A stretch of 64,000 bases of DNA from NCBI RefSeq assembly GCF_024741235.1, contig NZ_JANSKA010000004.1:226637-290636 (forward strand), given 5' to 3'. Below are positions 26,503 through 34,412 of this stretch, piece by piece. The notes below the pieces were generated by a model. The model was not told the origin of the DNA and made no database searches. It worked only from the letters and a program-made list of their open reading frames with translations. The translations under genes were made by a program, and so were the position numbers. Positions within the stretch are counted from its first letter, which is position 1. Each line of letters starts with the position of its first letter. The DNA is from Tractidigestivibacter montrealensis. GTDB lineage: Bacteria; Actinomycetota; Coriobacteriia; Coriobacteriales; Atopobiaceae.

Positions 26503-27186
26503 CTATCGCCTGGCTGCCACCACGGGAAGCGAGAAGTGACGGCGGTTTGCCGTGAGCTTACCTTCTCGCTCAAGCTCGCCGATCGCAGTGCAGAGCGCGC
26601 ACCTGTCAACTCCCAGGTAGTCGGCAAGCTGCTGGCGCGTGAACGGAATGTCAAACTCGCTTGACCCCGCAAGCTTCGATTGTGTTGAGAGGTACGCGAG
26701 CAGTTTGCCCTTGATTGACTTTGGGGCAGCGTCGCGAATCCTTCGGGTAAGGCGCACGTTCTTGCGCGCAACGGATGCCAGGAGGTTCTCGGCAACTCGC
26801 GCGTGGTAGGCGCAGGCCATAGGACAGCTGTGCATGATGTGGGTCACGTCGACGAAGAGCACCCGCGTGGGAGTCTTTGTGGCAACCACATTGGTGAGCA
26901 GCGGCTCGTCCTGGAGGGCGGCAAACGCTTCTCCAAAAAGCTCGCCAGCCGAGAAGCTCCCCATCACGCTGGCGTTGCCCCAGACGTCCGCGCCCTCCAC
27001 GCGCACGCCGCCCTCAAGGACGATGCCCACGCTTTTGACGGGGCTTCCCTCCACCCAGACCAAATCGCCCTTCTCGTACGTCTTGGGCCGTGCCGCAAGG
27101 CACCCCAGCATCTCGTTAACCTCCTGAGGCGTCACGCCCCTAAAGAGGGGCGTCTTGGACAGGAACTCGGCATCTACACCACGCAT
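26503..27186 (-). CDS. Crp/Fnr-family regulator, probable control of hcp
   Basis: Transcription factor of 227 residues: cyclic-nucleotide-type beta-barrel (about 10-125; LFRGVTPQEVNEML and a GELFGEA segment), dimer helix, and a C-terminal HTH (FTRQQLADYLGVDRCALCTAI). There is no N-terminal four-cysteine set as in Fnr, so an Fnr-type FeS cluster is unlikely; haem or another ligand is possible. It is divergent from hcp across 105 bases holding a perfect dyad, the arrangement of HcpR-type regulators answering nitric oxide or nitrite. The ATG at 27186 has only a weak ribosome site. Confidence 0.9.
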   Translation of the reverse strand: MRGVDAEFLSKTPLFRGVTPQEVNEMLGCLAARPKTYEKGDLVWVEGSPVKSVGIVLEGGVRVEGADVWGNASVMGSFSAGELFGEAFAALQDEPLLTNVVATKTPTRVLFVDVTHIMHSCPMACAYHARVAENLLASVARKNVRLTRRIRDAAPKSIKGKLLAYLSTQSKLAGSSEFDIPFTRQQLADYLGVDRCALCTAIGELEREGKLTANRRHFSLPVVAARR

Positions 27187-27213
27187 GTCACACCGCCAAA
27201 ATAATCGAGGAAT

Positions 27214-27227
27214 GTTGTGAACACAAC
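27214..27227. promoter_or_regulatory. Dyad operator between the Crp/Fnr gene and hcp
   Basis: GTTGTG-AA-CACAAC, a perfect six-base inverted repeat, lies 28 bases from the regulator start and 65 from hcp. The TTGTG half resembles Crp/Fnr half-sites but the spacing is shorter than the CRP consensus. Probably bound by the divergent regulator. Confidence 0.5.
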
Positions 27228-27291
27228 TTAGCACATCTCTGGACGCGAGCAGACTAGTACACAACGAACCACCCAAAGAGAGAGGGAATTG

Positions 27292-28884
27292 ATGGACGAG
27301 AAGATGTTCTGCTTCCAGTGCGAGCAAACTGCAAAGTGCACCGCGTGCACCGGGCGCGCCGGCGTCTGCGGCAAGCCGTTCGACGTTGCGCTTGCACAGG
27401 ATGAGCTCACGGGTGCGCTCGTGGGTCTCGCCTGCACCTGCAAGCAGGCCGGTACTCGCAGCGAGCTTGCCGACAAGCTCATCGTTAGCGGGCTCTTCAC
27501 CTGCATCACCAACGTCAACTTCTCCAAGGACACCGTCGACGCCATCACGGCAGACGTACGTGCCGAGAAGGAGCGCATCGCTGCCGCCGCTGGAATCGAG
27601 GCTGCCCAGGACCTGCTCCTCGGCCACGTTTGGTCTGACAACGAGGATGTGCGCTCGCTGAAGTCGCTCATTCTCTTTGGGCTTCGTGGAGCGGCTGCCT
27701 ACGCGTACCACGCCCGCATGCTCGGCTCCGTGAGTGACGAGGCCCAGCAGGCCTTTGTCGATTGCCTTGCCACCCTCGCCACCGAGAGCGACCTCAACAA
27801 GCTTCTCGCTGTCTCCATGCAGGTGGGCAAGCTCAGCCACGACGTGATGGGCCTCCTCGACGCAGCCAATACTGGCGCCTACGGCATGCCCGAGCCCACC
27901 GAGGTCTCGCTCAAGATCGAGAAGGGCCCCTTCATCGTCATGTCCGGCCATGACCTCCACGACCTCAAGCTGCTCCTCGAGCAGACCGAGGGCACAGGCG
28001 TCAATGTCTATACGCACGGCGAGATGCTGCCCGCCAACGCCTATCCCGAGCTCAAGCGCTATCCGCAGCTCAAGGGCAACTTTGGCACCGCATGGCAGAA
28101 TCAGCAGAAGGAGTTCGCCAACGTCCCCGCTGCCTTTGTGTTCACCACGAACTGCCTCATGCCTCCTCGCCCCAGCTACGCAGATCGCGTCTTCACGACT
28201 GAGGTTGTCTCCTATCCTGAGCTCGTGCACATCCCCGCGGCTGCCGATGGCTCGAAGGACTTCACCCCGGTCATCGAGAAGGCCAAGGAGCTTGGTGGCT
28301 ACGACGAGGATGTGCAGCTCACGGGCATTAACGGCGGCACCAAGGTCGTGACTGGCTTTGCTCGCGCGGCGGTGCTCTCGGTTGCCGACAAGGTTGTCGA
28401 CGCCGTCAAGGCTGGCAAGATCAAGCACTTCTTCCTCGTTGGCGGCTGCGACGGCGCCAAGCCCGGCCGTAACTACTACACTGAGCTCGTCAAGCAGGCT
28501 CCCAATGACACGGTCATCCTCACCCTTGCGTGCGGCAAGTACCGCTTCAACGACCTTGACCTGGGCGACATTGACGGTATCCCCAGGCTTCTCGACATCG
28601 GCCAGTGCAACGACGCCTACAGCGCCGTCGAGATTGCCCTGGCTCTTGCGGATGCCTTCGACTGTGGCGTGAATGACCTGCCGCTCTCGATCGTGCTCTC
28701 CTGGTACGAGCAGAAGGCTGTTGCGGACCTGCTTGCCCTTCTCTACCTGGGCATCAAGGACATCAAGCTTGGGCCTACGCTCCCTGCTTTCGTGAGCCCC
28801 AACGTCCTTGACATTCTGGTGCGCGAGTTTGGCATTTCTCCCATCTCGACGCCCGAGGAGGACCTCACCGCGCTTCTCGCATAG
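27292..28884 (+). CDS. hcp: Hybrid cluster protein (hydroxylamine/NO reductase)
   Basis: Cytoplasmic iron-sulfur protein that reduces NO or hydroxylamine under nitrosative stress, 530 residues. The N-terminal cysteine set FCFQCEQTAKCTACTG...GVCGK coordinates the proximal cluster as in anaerobe-type Hcp; later Cys, His and Glu residues (HGEMLPANAYPEL, NCLMPP, GGCDGAKPGR, LACGKYRF, GQCNDAYSA) supply the hybrid cluster. ATG 27292 follows AGAGAGGG. Monocistronic with a strong terminator; no hcr reductase gene is adjacent. Probably controlled by the divergent Crp/Fnr protein. Confidence 0.96.
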   Translation: MDEKMFCFQCEQTAKCTACTGRAGVCGKPFDVALAQDELTGALVGLACTCKQAGTRSELADKLIVSGLFTCITNVNFSKDTVDAITADVRAEKERIAAAAGIEAAQDLLLGHVWSDNEDVRSLKSLILFGLRGAAAYAYHARMLGSVSDEAQQAFVDCLATLATESDLNKLLAVSMQVGKLSHDVMGLLDAANTGAYGMPEPTEVSLKIEKGPFIVMSGHDLHDLKLLLEQTEGTGVNVYTHGEMLPANAYPELKRYPQLKGNFGTAWQNQQKEFANVPAAFVFTTNCLMPPRPSYADRVFTTEVVSYPELVHIPAAADGSKDFTPVIEKAKELGGYDEDVQLTGINGGTKVVTGFARAAVLSVADKVVDAVKAGKIKHFFLVGGCDGAKPGRNYYTELVKQAPNDTVILTLACGKYRFNDLDLGDIDGIPRLLDIGQCNDAYSAVEIALALADAFDCGVNDLPLSIVLSWYEQKAVADLLALLYLGIKDIKLGPTLPAFVSPNVLDILVREFGISPISTPEEDLTALLA

Positions 28885-28916
28885 GGGGAGTGAGCTGTTG
28901 CGGCGTTAGGCGAGAG

Positions 28917-28947
28917 GGGCCAGGCGAATTGTCGCCTGGCCCTTTTT
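28917..28947 (+). terminator. Terminator of hcp
   Basis: Arms GGGCCAGGCGA and TCGCCTGGCCC around ATTG, then TTTTT. Confidence 0.9.
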
Positions 28948-28986
28948 CTTATCGAAGGCGCCTTTTGTGTTGCTGCGGCCTTGCCT

Positions 28987-29082
28987 AAACCTCACACGTG
29001 TTGTTTCTACTCTTATCTGTTGCGAGAAAATCCCTGTTAGTCTGCTGGCAAAACTAAATAAGAAACAACACGTGTGAGGTTT
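28987..29082. repeat. Perfect 22-bp inverted repeat, 52-bp spacer
   Basis: The arm at 28987-29008 (AAACCTCACACGTGTTG then TTTCT) is matched exactly by its complement at 29061-29082. The spacer is AT-rich relative to neighbours and holds no clear promoter pair. The right arm supplies the GTG start of the phage-remnant gene and sits at the break in that gene. It could be a 96-bp miniature element with terminal repeats, an invertible segment, or the scar of an excision. No target duplication was seen. Confidence 0.75.
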
Positions 29083-30072
29083 CGGGGAAGAGGCAATCTG
29101 TGCCTCCTTGTGGTCGACGACGGCCGGTTCTCGAACAGCATGCGTTATCCGGGCGACCCCGCGGGGCCGGCCTCCGAGGTGTGGAACTGCCGCTGCACGC
29201 TGGTGGCGTCGATGCCGGGCGCGGATGCCTTCGAGGACCGAAATGCCTCCAAGCTTGAGACCAGCTACGAGGACTGGAAGGCCGGGAGGGACCCGAAGAA
29301 GGCCAAGCCCAGCGGCAGGAGCCTCAGGGAGTTCATGGGCACGCCGGCCGTGGGCAAGGCCGCCAGCCGGGCCGGTGTCAGCAAGGCGCGCGTGCGCAAG
29401 GCCATCACCGACGAGCTGGAGCGCCAGGGCAAGACAGGCCGAGACTTCCCGGCCATGTCGCGCGCTGAGCAGCAGACGGTGCTGCATTCTGCAGTCGAGA
29501 GGGGAATCACGAACAAGCGGTATGCCTACCCGTCGGCTAAGGTAGACGTGGGGTACGTTAACAGTTCGGCATACGCGTCGAAGTTCAAGGGCCTAACCGG
29601 CAACGCGAAACTTGACAGGACCATTGCGGAGGCGTGCCGCTCCGCGCTTGTGAACAGGTCCGGAACGAGCGGCGAGGACTTGATTCTCGTGTCCAGAGAG
29701 ACCGGAGAGGTGGTTGCCAGAAGCAACAGGGAGACTGCTGCAAACGAGATGGTGTATACCGAGGAGGTCCTTGATGCCATCAAGAGCCACAAGCCGGGGT
29801 CGTTGATTTCCATTCACAACCACCCAACGAACATCCCACCGACAGGGAGCGACTTTGACGCTCAAATAGCGCGGTCGTATGGCGGTGGCGCAGTCACCCT
29901 GCACAATGGGGATGCATACTACTTCGAGCAGGGGGACGTACCAGTGAGCGGGGTATACTACGACATGAAGGTATCCGAGCTCGTATCTGGAGGCACAAGC
30001 GAGACCGACGCAATCCTAACGGTCATGGAGAGGCTAATGGGGGAGGGGAGGATACGATGGACGAAGATTTGA
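29074..30072 (+). pseudogene. Phage head-morphogenesis protein remnant with C-terminal JAB-like domain
   Basis: Open frame of 332 codons. Residues 17-43 (GRFSNSMRYPGDPAGPASEV, then NCRCTL) match the extreme C-terminus of Mu F/SPP1 gp7-type minor head proteins; the 250-odd residues normally before it are absent, with the break at the inverted repeat. Residues about 200-330 form a JAB/MPN-like metal-protease fold with HNHP at 248 and T-G-S-D at 257-260, close to the HxH...S..D metal site. Minor head proteins often carry toxin or enzyme domains at the tail. The C-terminal domain looks intact; whether it is expressed is unknown. The GTG at 29074 lies inside the repeat arm and has no evident ribosome site. 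Confidence 0.65.
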
Positions 30073-30248
30073 GGAAGAAGCTGAAGTCGTATTTCTCCGC
30101 TCCAGCAGACGCTTCGGTAACCGTGAAGTTGGCCGGGTGGACTGAGGACGACTTCAAGAAGCTCGATGCCCTTGGGATTCTCGACCCACGGACTCCCGAG
30201 GAATGCGAGAGATACCTCGAAATCCGTAAGGAATGCCTGGGAGGCTAG
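30057..30248 (+). CDS. Small acidic/basic protein of unknown function behind the JAB-domain gene
   Basis: A 63-residue protein, not recognised. It starts at ATG 30057 with a strong GGGGAGG site and overlaps the preceding gene by 16 bases, so it is translationally coupled. The sequence is charged (DEDLRKKLKSYF...WTEDDFKKLDALGILDPRTPEE) and predicted helical, with no membrane segment or signal. A small gene coupled to a toxin-like domain might encode its inhibitor or partner, but it may equally be an ordinary phage structural-module gene. Confidence 0.6.
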   Translation: MDEDLRKKLKSYFSAPADASVTVKLAGWTEDDFKKLDALGILDPRTPEECERYLEIRKECLGG

Positions 30249-30252
30249 CTGC

Positions 30253-30609
30253 ATGAGCGACTTCCACGTCATGGCCCGCATTCTGGGCGCCATCCGCTCG
30301 TGCGAGGGGCGACCGTTCGACGTGGCGGCGGTGAGCCCGGAGGCCCTGGGCGTCAGCGAGGAGCAGCGCGACGTGCTGGCGTGCAAGCTCCAGCGCGCGG
30401 GCAAGGTCGGCGGCCTCGTGACCACCGAGGACATCGACGGCGCGCCGCTTCGAGTGCTGTGGGCGCAGTCGGCGCCCGAGGTCACGCTGGACGGCCTGGA
30501 GTACATGGCCACCTGCGAGCCGCTCAGGAGCGCCGCGCGCGAGGTCGTGGGCGCGTCGGTGTCGGCGGCGGTCTCCGCCACGGTTGCCGCGCTCGGCTCG
30601 ATGCTGTAG
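30253..30609 (+). CDS. Phage YjcQ-like winged-helix protein
   Basis: A 118-residue protein starting at ATG 30253, four bases after the preceding stop. The layout (MARILGAIRSCEG, a helix with GVSEEQRDVLACKLQRAG, a short beta section, then VTLDGLEYM and a C-terminal helix) resembles the YjcQ family found in Gram-positive prophages near head genes. Function in the phage is not known. GC and codon use resemble the host. It is followed by a strong terminator, so the three remnant genes may form one transcript. Confidence 0.6.
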   Translation: MSDFHVMARILGAIRSCEGRPFDVAAVSPEALGVSEEQRDVLACKLQRAGKVGGLVTTEDIDGAPLRVLWAQSAPEVTLDGLEYMATCEPLRSAAREVVGASVSAAVSATVAALGSML

Positions 30610-30637
30610 CCAGGCTCCAGAACACAACTTGCATTCA

Positions 30638-30665
30638 GGCCCCCGCCACCACGGCGGGGGCCTTT
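30638..30665 (+). terminator. Terminator within the prophage remnant
   Basis: Arms GGCCCCCGCC and GGCGGGGGCC around ACCAC, then TTTCT. Confidence 0.8.
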
Positions 30666-30713
30666 CTCGTGCCGCGTGACCGTGCCGCGACCATGGCCGC
30701 GAGGTGATGCGGG

Positions 30714-30914
30714 ATGACGAACAACGTTGACGCAGTCGACCACACGCAGGAATGGCTCTCGGCGCTCGTGCCGGCGCTCTCGCGCGGCCTGGAGCAGGTG
30801 GGCCTGGCCGCCGAGGGCCACGCCAAGGTCAAGTGCCCAGTCGACACGGGCAGGCCGAGCAACTCCATAACCCACGTGCAGCTGGACAACTGCGTCAAAG
30901 CGTCTGACAAGTAG
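30714..30914 (+). pseudogene. Truncated HK97 gp10-like head-tail protein
   Basis: Only 66 codons. EQVGLAAEGHAKVKCPVDTG followed by R.SNSITH is the N-terminal signature of the HK97 gp10 family, which normally runs to 110-150 residues; after SITHV the family pattern is lost and the frame stops. The gene is therefore a 5' fragment left by a deletion ending near tRNA-Pro. ATG 30714 has only a modest purine-rich site upstream. With the head-protein and YjcQ-like genes it marks a decayed head module in normal phage order. Confidence 0.7.
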
Positions 30915-30940
30915 TCGGTGTGTCTTTCGATAGGAAAAAC

Positions 30941-30970
30941 AAAAAATGGGGCGGGTTTTACCCCGCCCCA
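30941..30970 (-). terminator. Terminator of tRNA-Pro
   Basis: On the minus strand, arms TGGGGCGGG and CCCGCCCCA flank six bases (30947-30970), followed by six T. Confidence 0.88.
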
Positions 30971-30982
30971 CCTGCGTTTCTA

Positions 30983-31059
30983 TGGTCGGGGCGACTGGAT
31001 TCGAACCAGCGACCCTCTGCTCCCAAAGCAGATGCGCTACCAAGCTGCGCTACGCCCCG
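30983..31059 (-). tRNA. tRNA-Pro (anticodon TGG)
   Basis: Minus strand: acceptor CGGGGCG pairs with CGCCCCG, discriminator A, CCA encoded; anticodon loop TTTGGGA. Its 3' end faces the prophage remnant, the geometry expected if the phage had integrated at this tRNA, although no duplicated tRNA end was found at the other side. Confidence 0.96.
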
Positions 31060-31188
31060 AATGTTGTGAAGTATAGGGTAGTTCCGGCTGCGGTTCAACG
31101 GTTCCATCTTGCCTGATCAGTCGGACGCTGCCATTCACCCGTATATGAACGGCGTTCGGTTACTGACACATTTCTATCGTGTCTCTAG

Positions 31189-32637
<1,449 letters not shown>

Positions 32638-32676
32638 CCCGCTGATCTGCGTTTTTCGCGGCAAGTGATTGGTCTA

Positions 32677-32711
32677 GCCCTCCGGCGGCGTGACGTCTCC
32701 GGAGGGCCTTT
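32677..32711 (+). terminator. Terminator of gdhA
   Basis: Arms GCCCTCCGG and CCGGAGGGC flank 13 bases, then CTTTG; a short T-tract. Confidence 0.75.
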
Positions 32712-32753
32712 GTGTTTTCACCTTCAGAAGCGGCCCGCTCGCGATACTTGTAA

Positions 32754-32804
32754 TGCCGCGCCTCTTGGACGTTTAAGGTGCCCTAACCGTCCAAATTGCG
32801 CGGA
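32754..32804. repeat. 52-bp palindrome family, member A
   Basis: TGCCGCG at the left edge and GCGCGGA at the right bracket a central hairpin GGACGTTTAAGG-TGC-CCTAACCGTCC. First of a pair with member B after the gdhA terminator. Confidence 0.7.
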
Positions 32805-32813
32805 ACAATTTTA

Positions 32814-32863
32814 TGCCGCCAAAGTTCGACGTTTAAGGGGGCTTAAACGTCCGGAATCAGCGC
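32814..32863. repeat. 52-bp palindrome family, member B
   Basis: TGCCGCC left edge, central perfect arms GACGTTTAAG/CTTAAACGTC around GGGG. Its core begins 60 bases after that of member A. Confidence 0.7.
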
Positions 32864-32896
32864 CTTGACGAGAAGGTCATGGGCTTCGTTCCACGG

Positions 32897-32917
32897 TACC
32901 AAACAATATGTTTGGTA
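32897..32917. repeat. Palindrome TACCAAACA/TGTTTGGTA in the carA upstream region
   Basis: Nine-base perfect arms with a three-base centre. It could be an operator for an unknown regulator. The 11-mer TGTTTGGTATC at its right side also occurs in the paaK terminator. Confidence 0.45.
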
Positions 32918-33002
32918 TCCACACAAGTATTCATATCCATGCCAAACCATAGGGGATTGTTGCAGACTTGTTGAATTCGCTCAACGAATCATGCATGCCC
33001 CG

Positions 33003-33115
33003 TATACTTGCAACGACCTTTAACGAGCGGTACGAGATACCGAGAAGGCGTCTATAGCGCAGTATCTGGCCCAGCCTCTCGGGAGCACGCGCACGCTGCG
33101 CGCTGCTCCTTTTTT
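33003..33115 (+). promoter_or_regulatory. carAB promoter -10 and leader terminator (candidate attenuator)
   Basis: A TATACT box at 33003-33008 lacks a good -35. A complete intrinsic terminator lies in the leader before carA: GGAGCA (33082-33087) with TGCTCC (33104-33109), inner CGCGC/GCGCG, then six T. Just upstream CCGAGA-GGC (33040-33049) can pair with GCC-TCTCGG (33074-33082), touching the terminator stem. Such a leader would allow pyrimidine or arginine attenuation, but no PyrR consensus was identified. Confidence 0.45.
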
Positions 33116-33158
33116 GTGGCACGCCGGCGGCGCTGCACGCGGAAAGGACGGTGTTGCT

Positions 33159-34412
33159 GTGAACCTCTTGGTCGATGGCGGCAGGCATCGGGAGGCCCTC
33201 CTGGCGCTTGAGGACGGCACGGCCCTCAGGGGCAGAAGCGTTGGCGCGGAGGGTGAGACCTTCGGCGAGATTGTGTTCAACACGTCTATGGTGGGCTACC
33301 AGGAGATTGTGAGCGACCCGTCATATGCGGGTCAGATTGTCACCTTCACCTATCCCCAGCTGGGCAACTACGGCGTCAACGAGAAGGACATGCAGGCAGA
33401 CGCACTGCATCTCAAGGGCTTTGTGTGCCATGACGCCTGCTACACGCCAAGCAACTGGCAGAGCGTTGTGAGCCTGCCGGACTTCCTTGCGTCCCGCGGT
33501 GTCGTGGGCATCGAGGGCGTTGACACCCGCGCGGTCACCCTGGCCATCCGCGAGGGCGGGGCCATGCGCGCGGCAATCTCGACCACGGACCTCGACCCCA
33601 AGAGCCTCGTTCGCCGCGTCCGCGAGTCCCCGCACATCGAGGAGCACAACTACGTCGCCGACGTCTCCTGCAAGGAGCCGCACGTCGTGAGGCCCAAGGG
33701 CGAGGTGCACCACCGCGTGGTTGCCGTAGACTGTGGCGAAAAGGCAGGCATCGCGCGTCGCATGGCCGAGGTGGGCATCGAGGTCACGGTTGTCCCCTGG
33801 GACACGCCTGCCGAGAAAATCATTGCCATGGAGCCCGACGGCGTCTTCTTCTCCAACGGCCCCGGCGACCCCGACACCGTGCCCACCGTGCCCGAGACCG
33901 TGCGCGCCATTCTCGGCAAGCTCCCCGTCTTTGGCATCTGCCTGGGCAACCAGATGATCACCCTGGCTGCGGGCGCCCGCGTTGAGAAGCTACCCTACGG
34001 CCACCACGGCGGCAACGAGCCTGTGATGAACCTTCTCACCGGCAAGGTCGAGATAACGGCGCAAAACCACAACTACGGCCCGGTCTTCTCTACCTTTGGT
34101 CCGCTTGTCCCCGAGCTCTCCGGCGGCCTCACCGAGCATCCCGAGAGCCTCCTTACGTGGAGCCGCATGCACGTTGCCCCCGTCGCCATGAACGAGCGCT
34201 ACGGCCGCATCCGCCTCACGCACGTGAACCTCAACGACGGCACGCCTGAGGGCATCCAGTTCCTCGATCTGCCGGCCTTCTCGATGCAGTACCACCCCGA
34301 GGCCAAGCCCGGCCCCAACGACTCGGCGTACATGTTCGAGTCCTTCTCGCGCCTCATGGACGGACGCGAGGACTACCTAGCCATCGACGTTCGCGAGGGG
34401 AGGCGCTTCTAG
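33159..34412 (+). CDS. carA: Carbamoyl-phosphate synthase small subunit
   Basis: Glutaminase subunit that delivers ammonia to CarB for pyrimidine and arginine synthesis; 417 residues, slightly longer than usual because of the N-terminus. GTG 33159 has AAGGA ten bases upstream. The class-I amidotransferase nucleophile is in FGICLGNQ, where most CarA have GICLGHQ; the later catalytic His and Glu are in MQYHPEA. The stop codon is directly followed by the carB start, so the subunits are made together. Preceded by a leader with an intrinsic terminator. Confidence 0.95.
   Translation: MNLLVDGGRHREALLALEDGTALRGRSVGAEGETFGEIVFNTSMVGYQEIVSDPSYAGQIVTFTYPQLGNYGVNEKDMQADALHLKGFVCHDACYTPSNWQSVVSLPDFLASRGVVGIEGVDTRAVTLAIREGGAMRAAISTTDLDPKSLVRRVRESPHIEEHNYVADVSCKEPHVVRPKGEVHHRVVAVDCGEKAGIARRMAEVGIEVTVVPWDTPAEKIIAMEPDGVFFSNGPGDPDTVPTVPETVRAILGKLPVFGICLGNQMITLAAGARVEKLPYGHHGGNEPVMNLLTGKVEITAQNHNYGPVFSTFGPLVPELSGGLTEHPESLLTWSRMHVAPVAMNERYGRIRLTHVNLNDGTPEGIQFLDLPAFSMQYHPEAKPGPNDSAYMFESFSRLMDGREDYLAIDVREGRRF

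Noticed and set aside
26503..28428. Continuation of the Crp/Fnr frame antisense through hcp
   Set aside because: The ATG at 27186 gives a complete Crp/Fnr protein; the upstream part of the open frame is only the complement of hcp.
28917..31059. Intact attL/attR pair for a prophage in tRNA-Pro
   Set aside because: No second copy of the tRNA 3' end was found on the left side and there is no integrase gene; only position and gene order suggest the tRNA as target.
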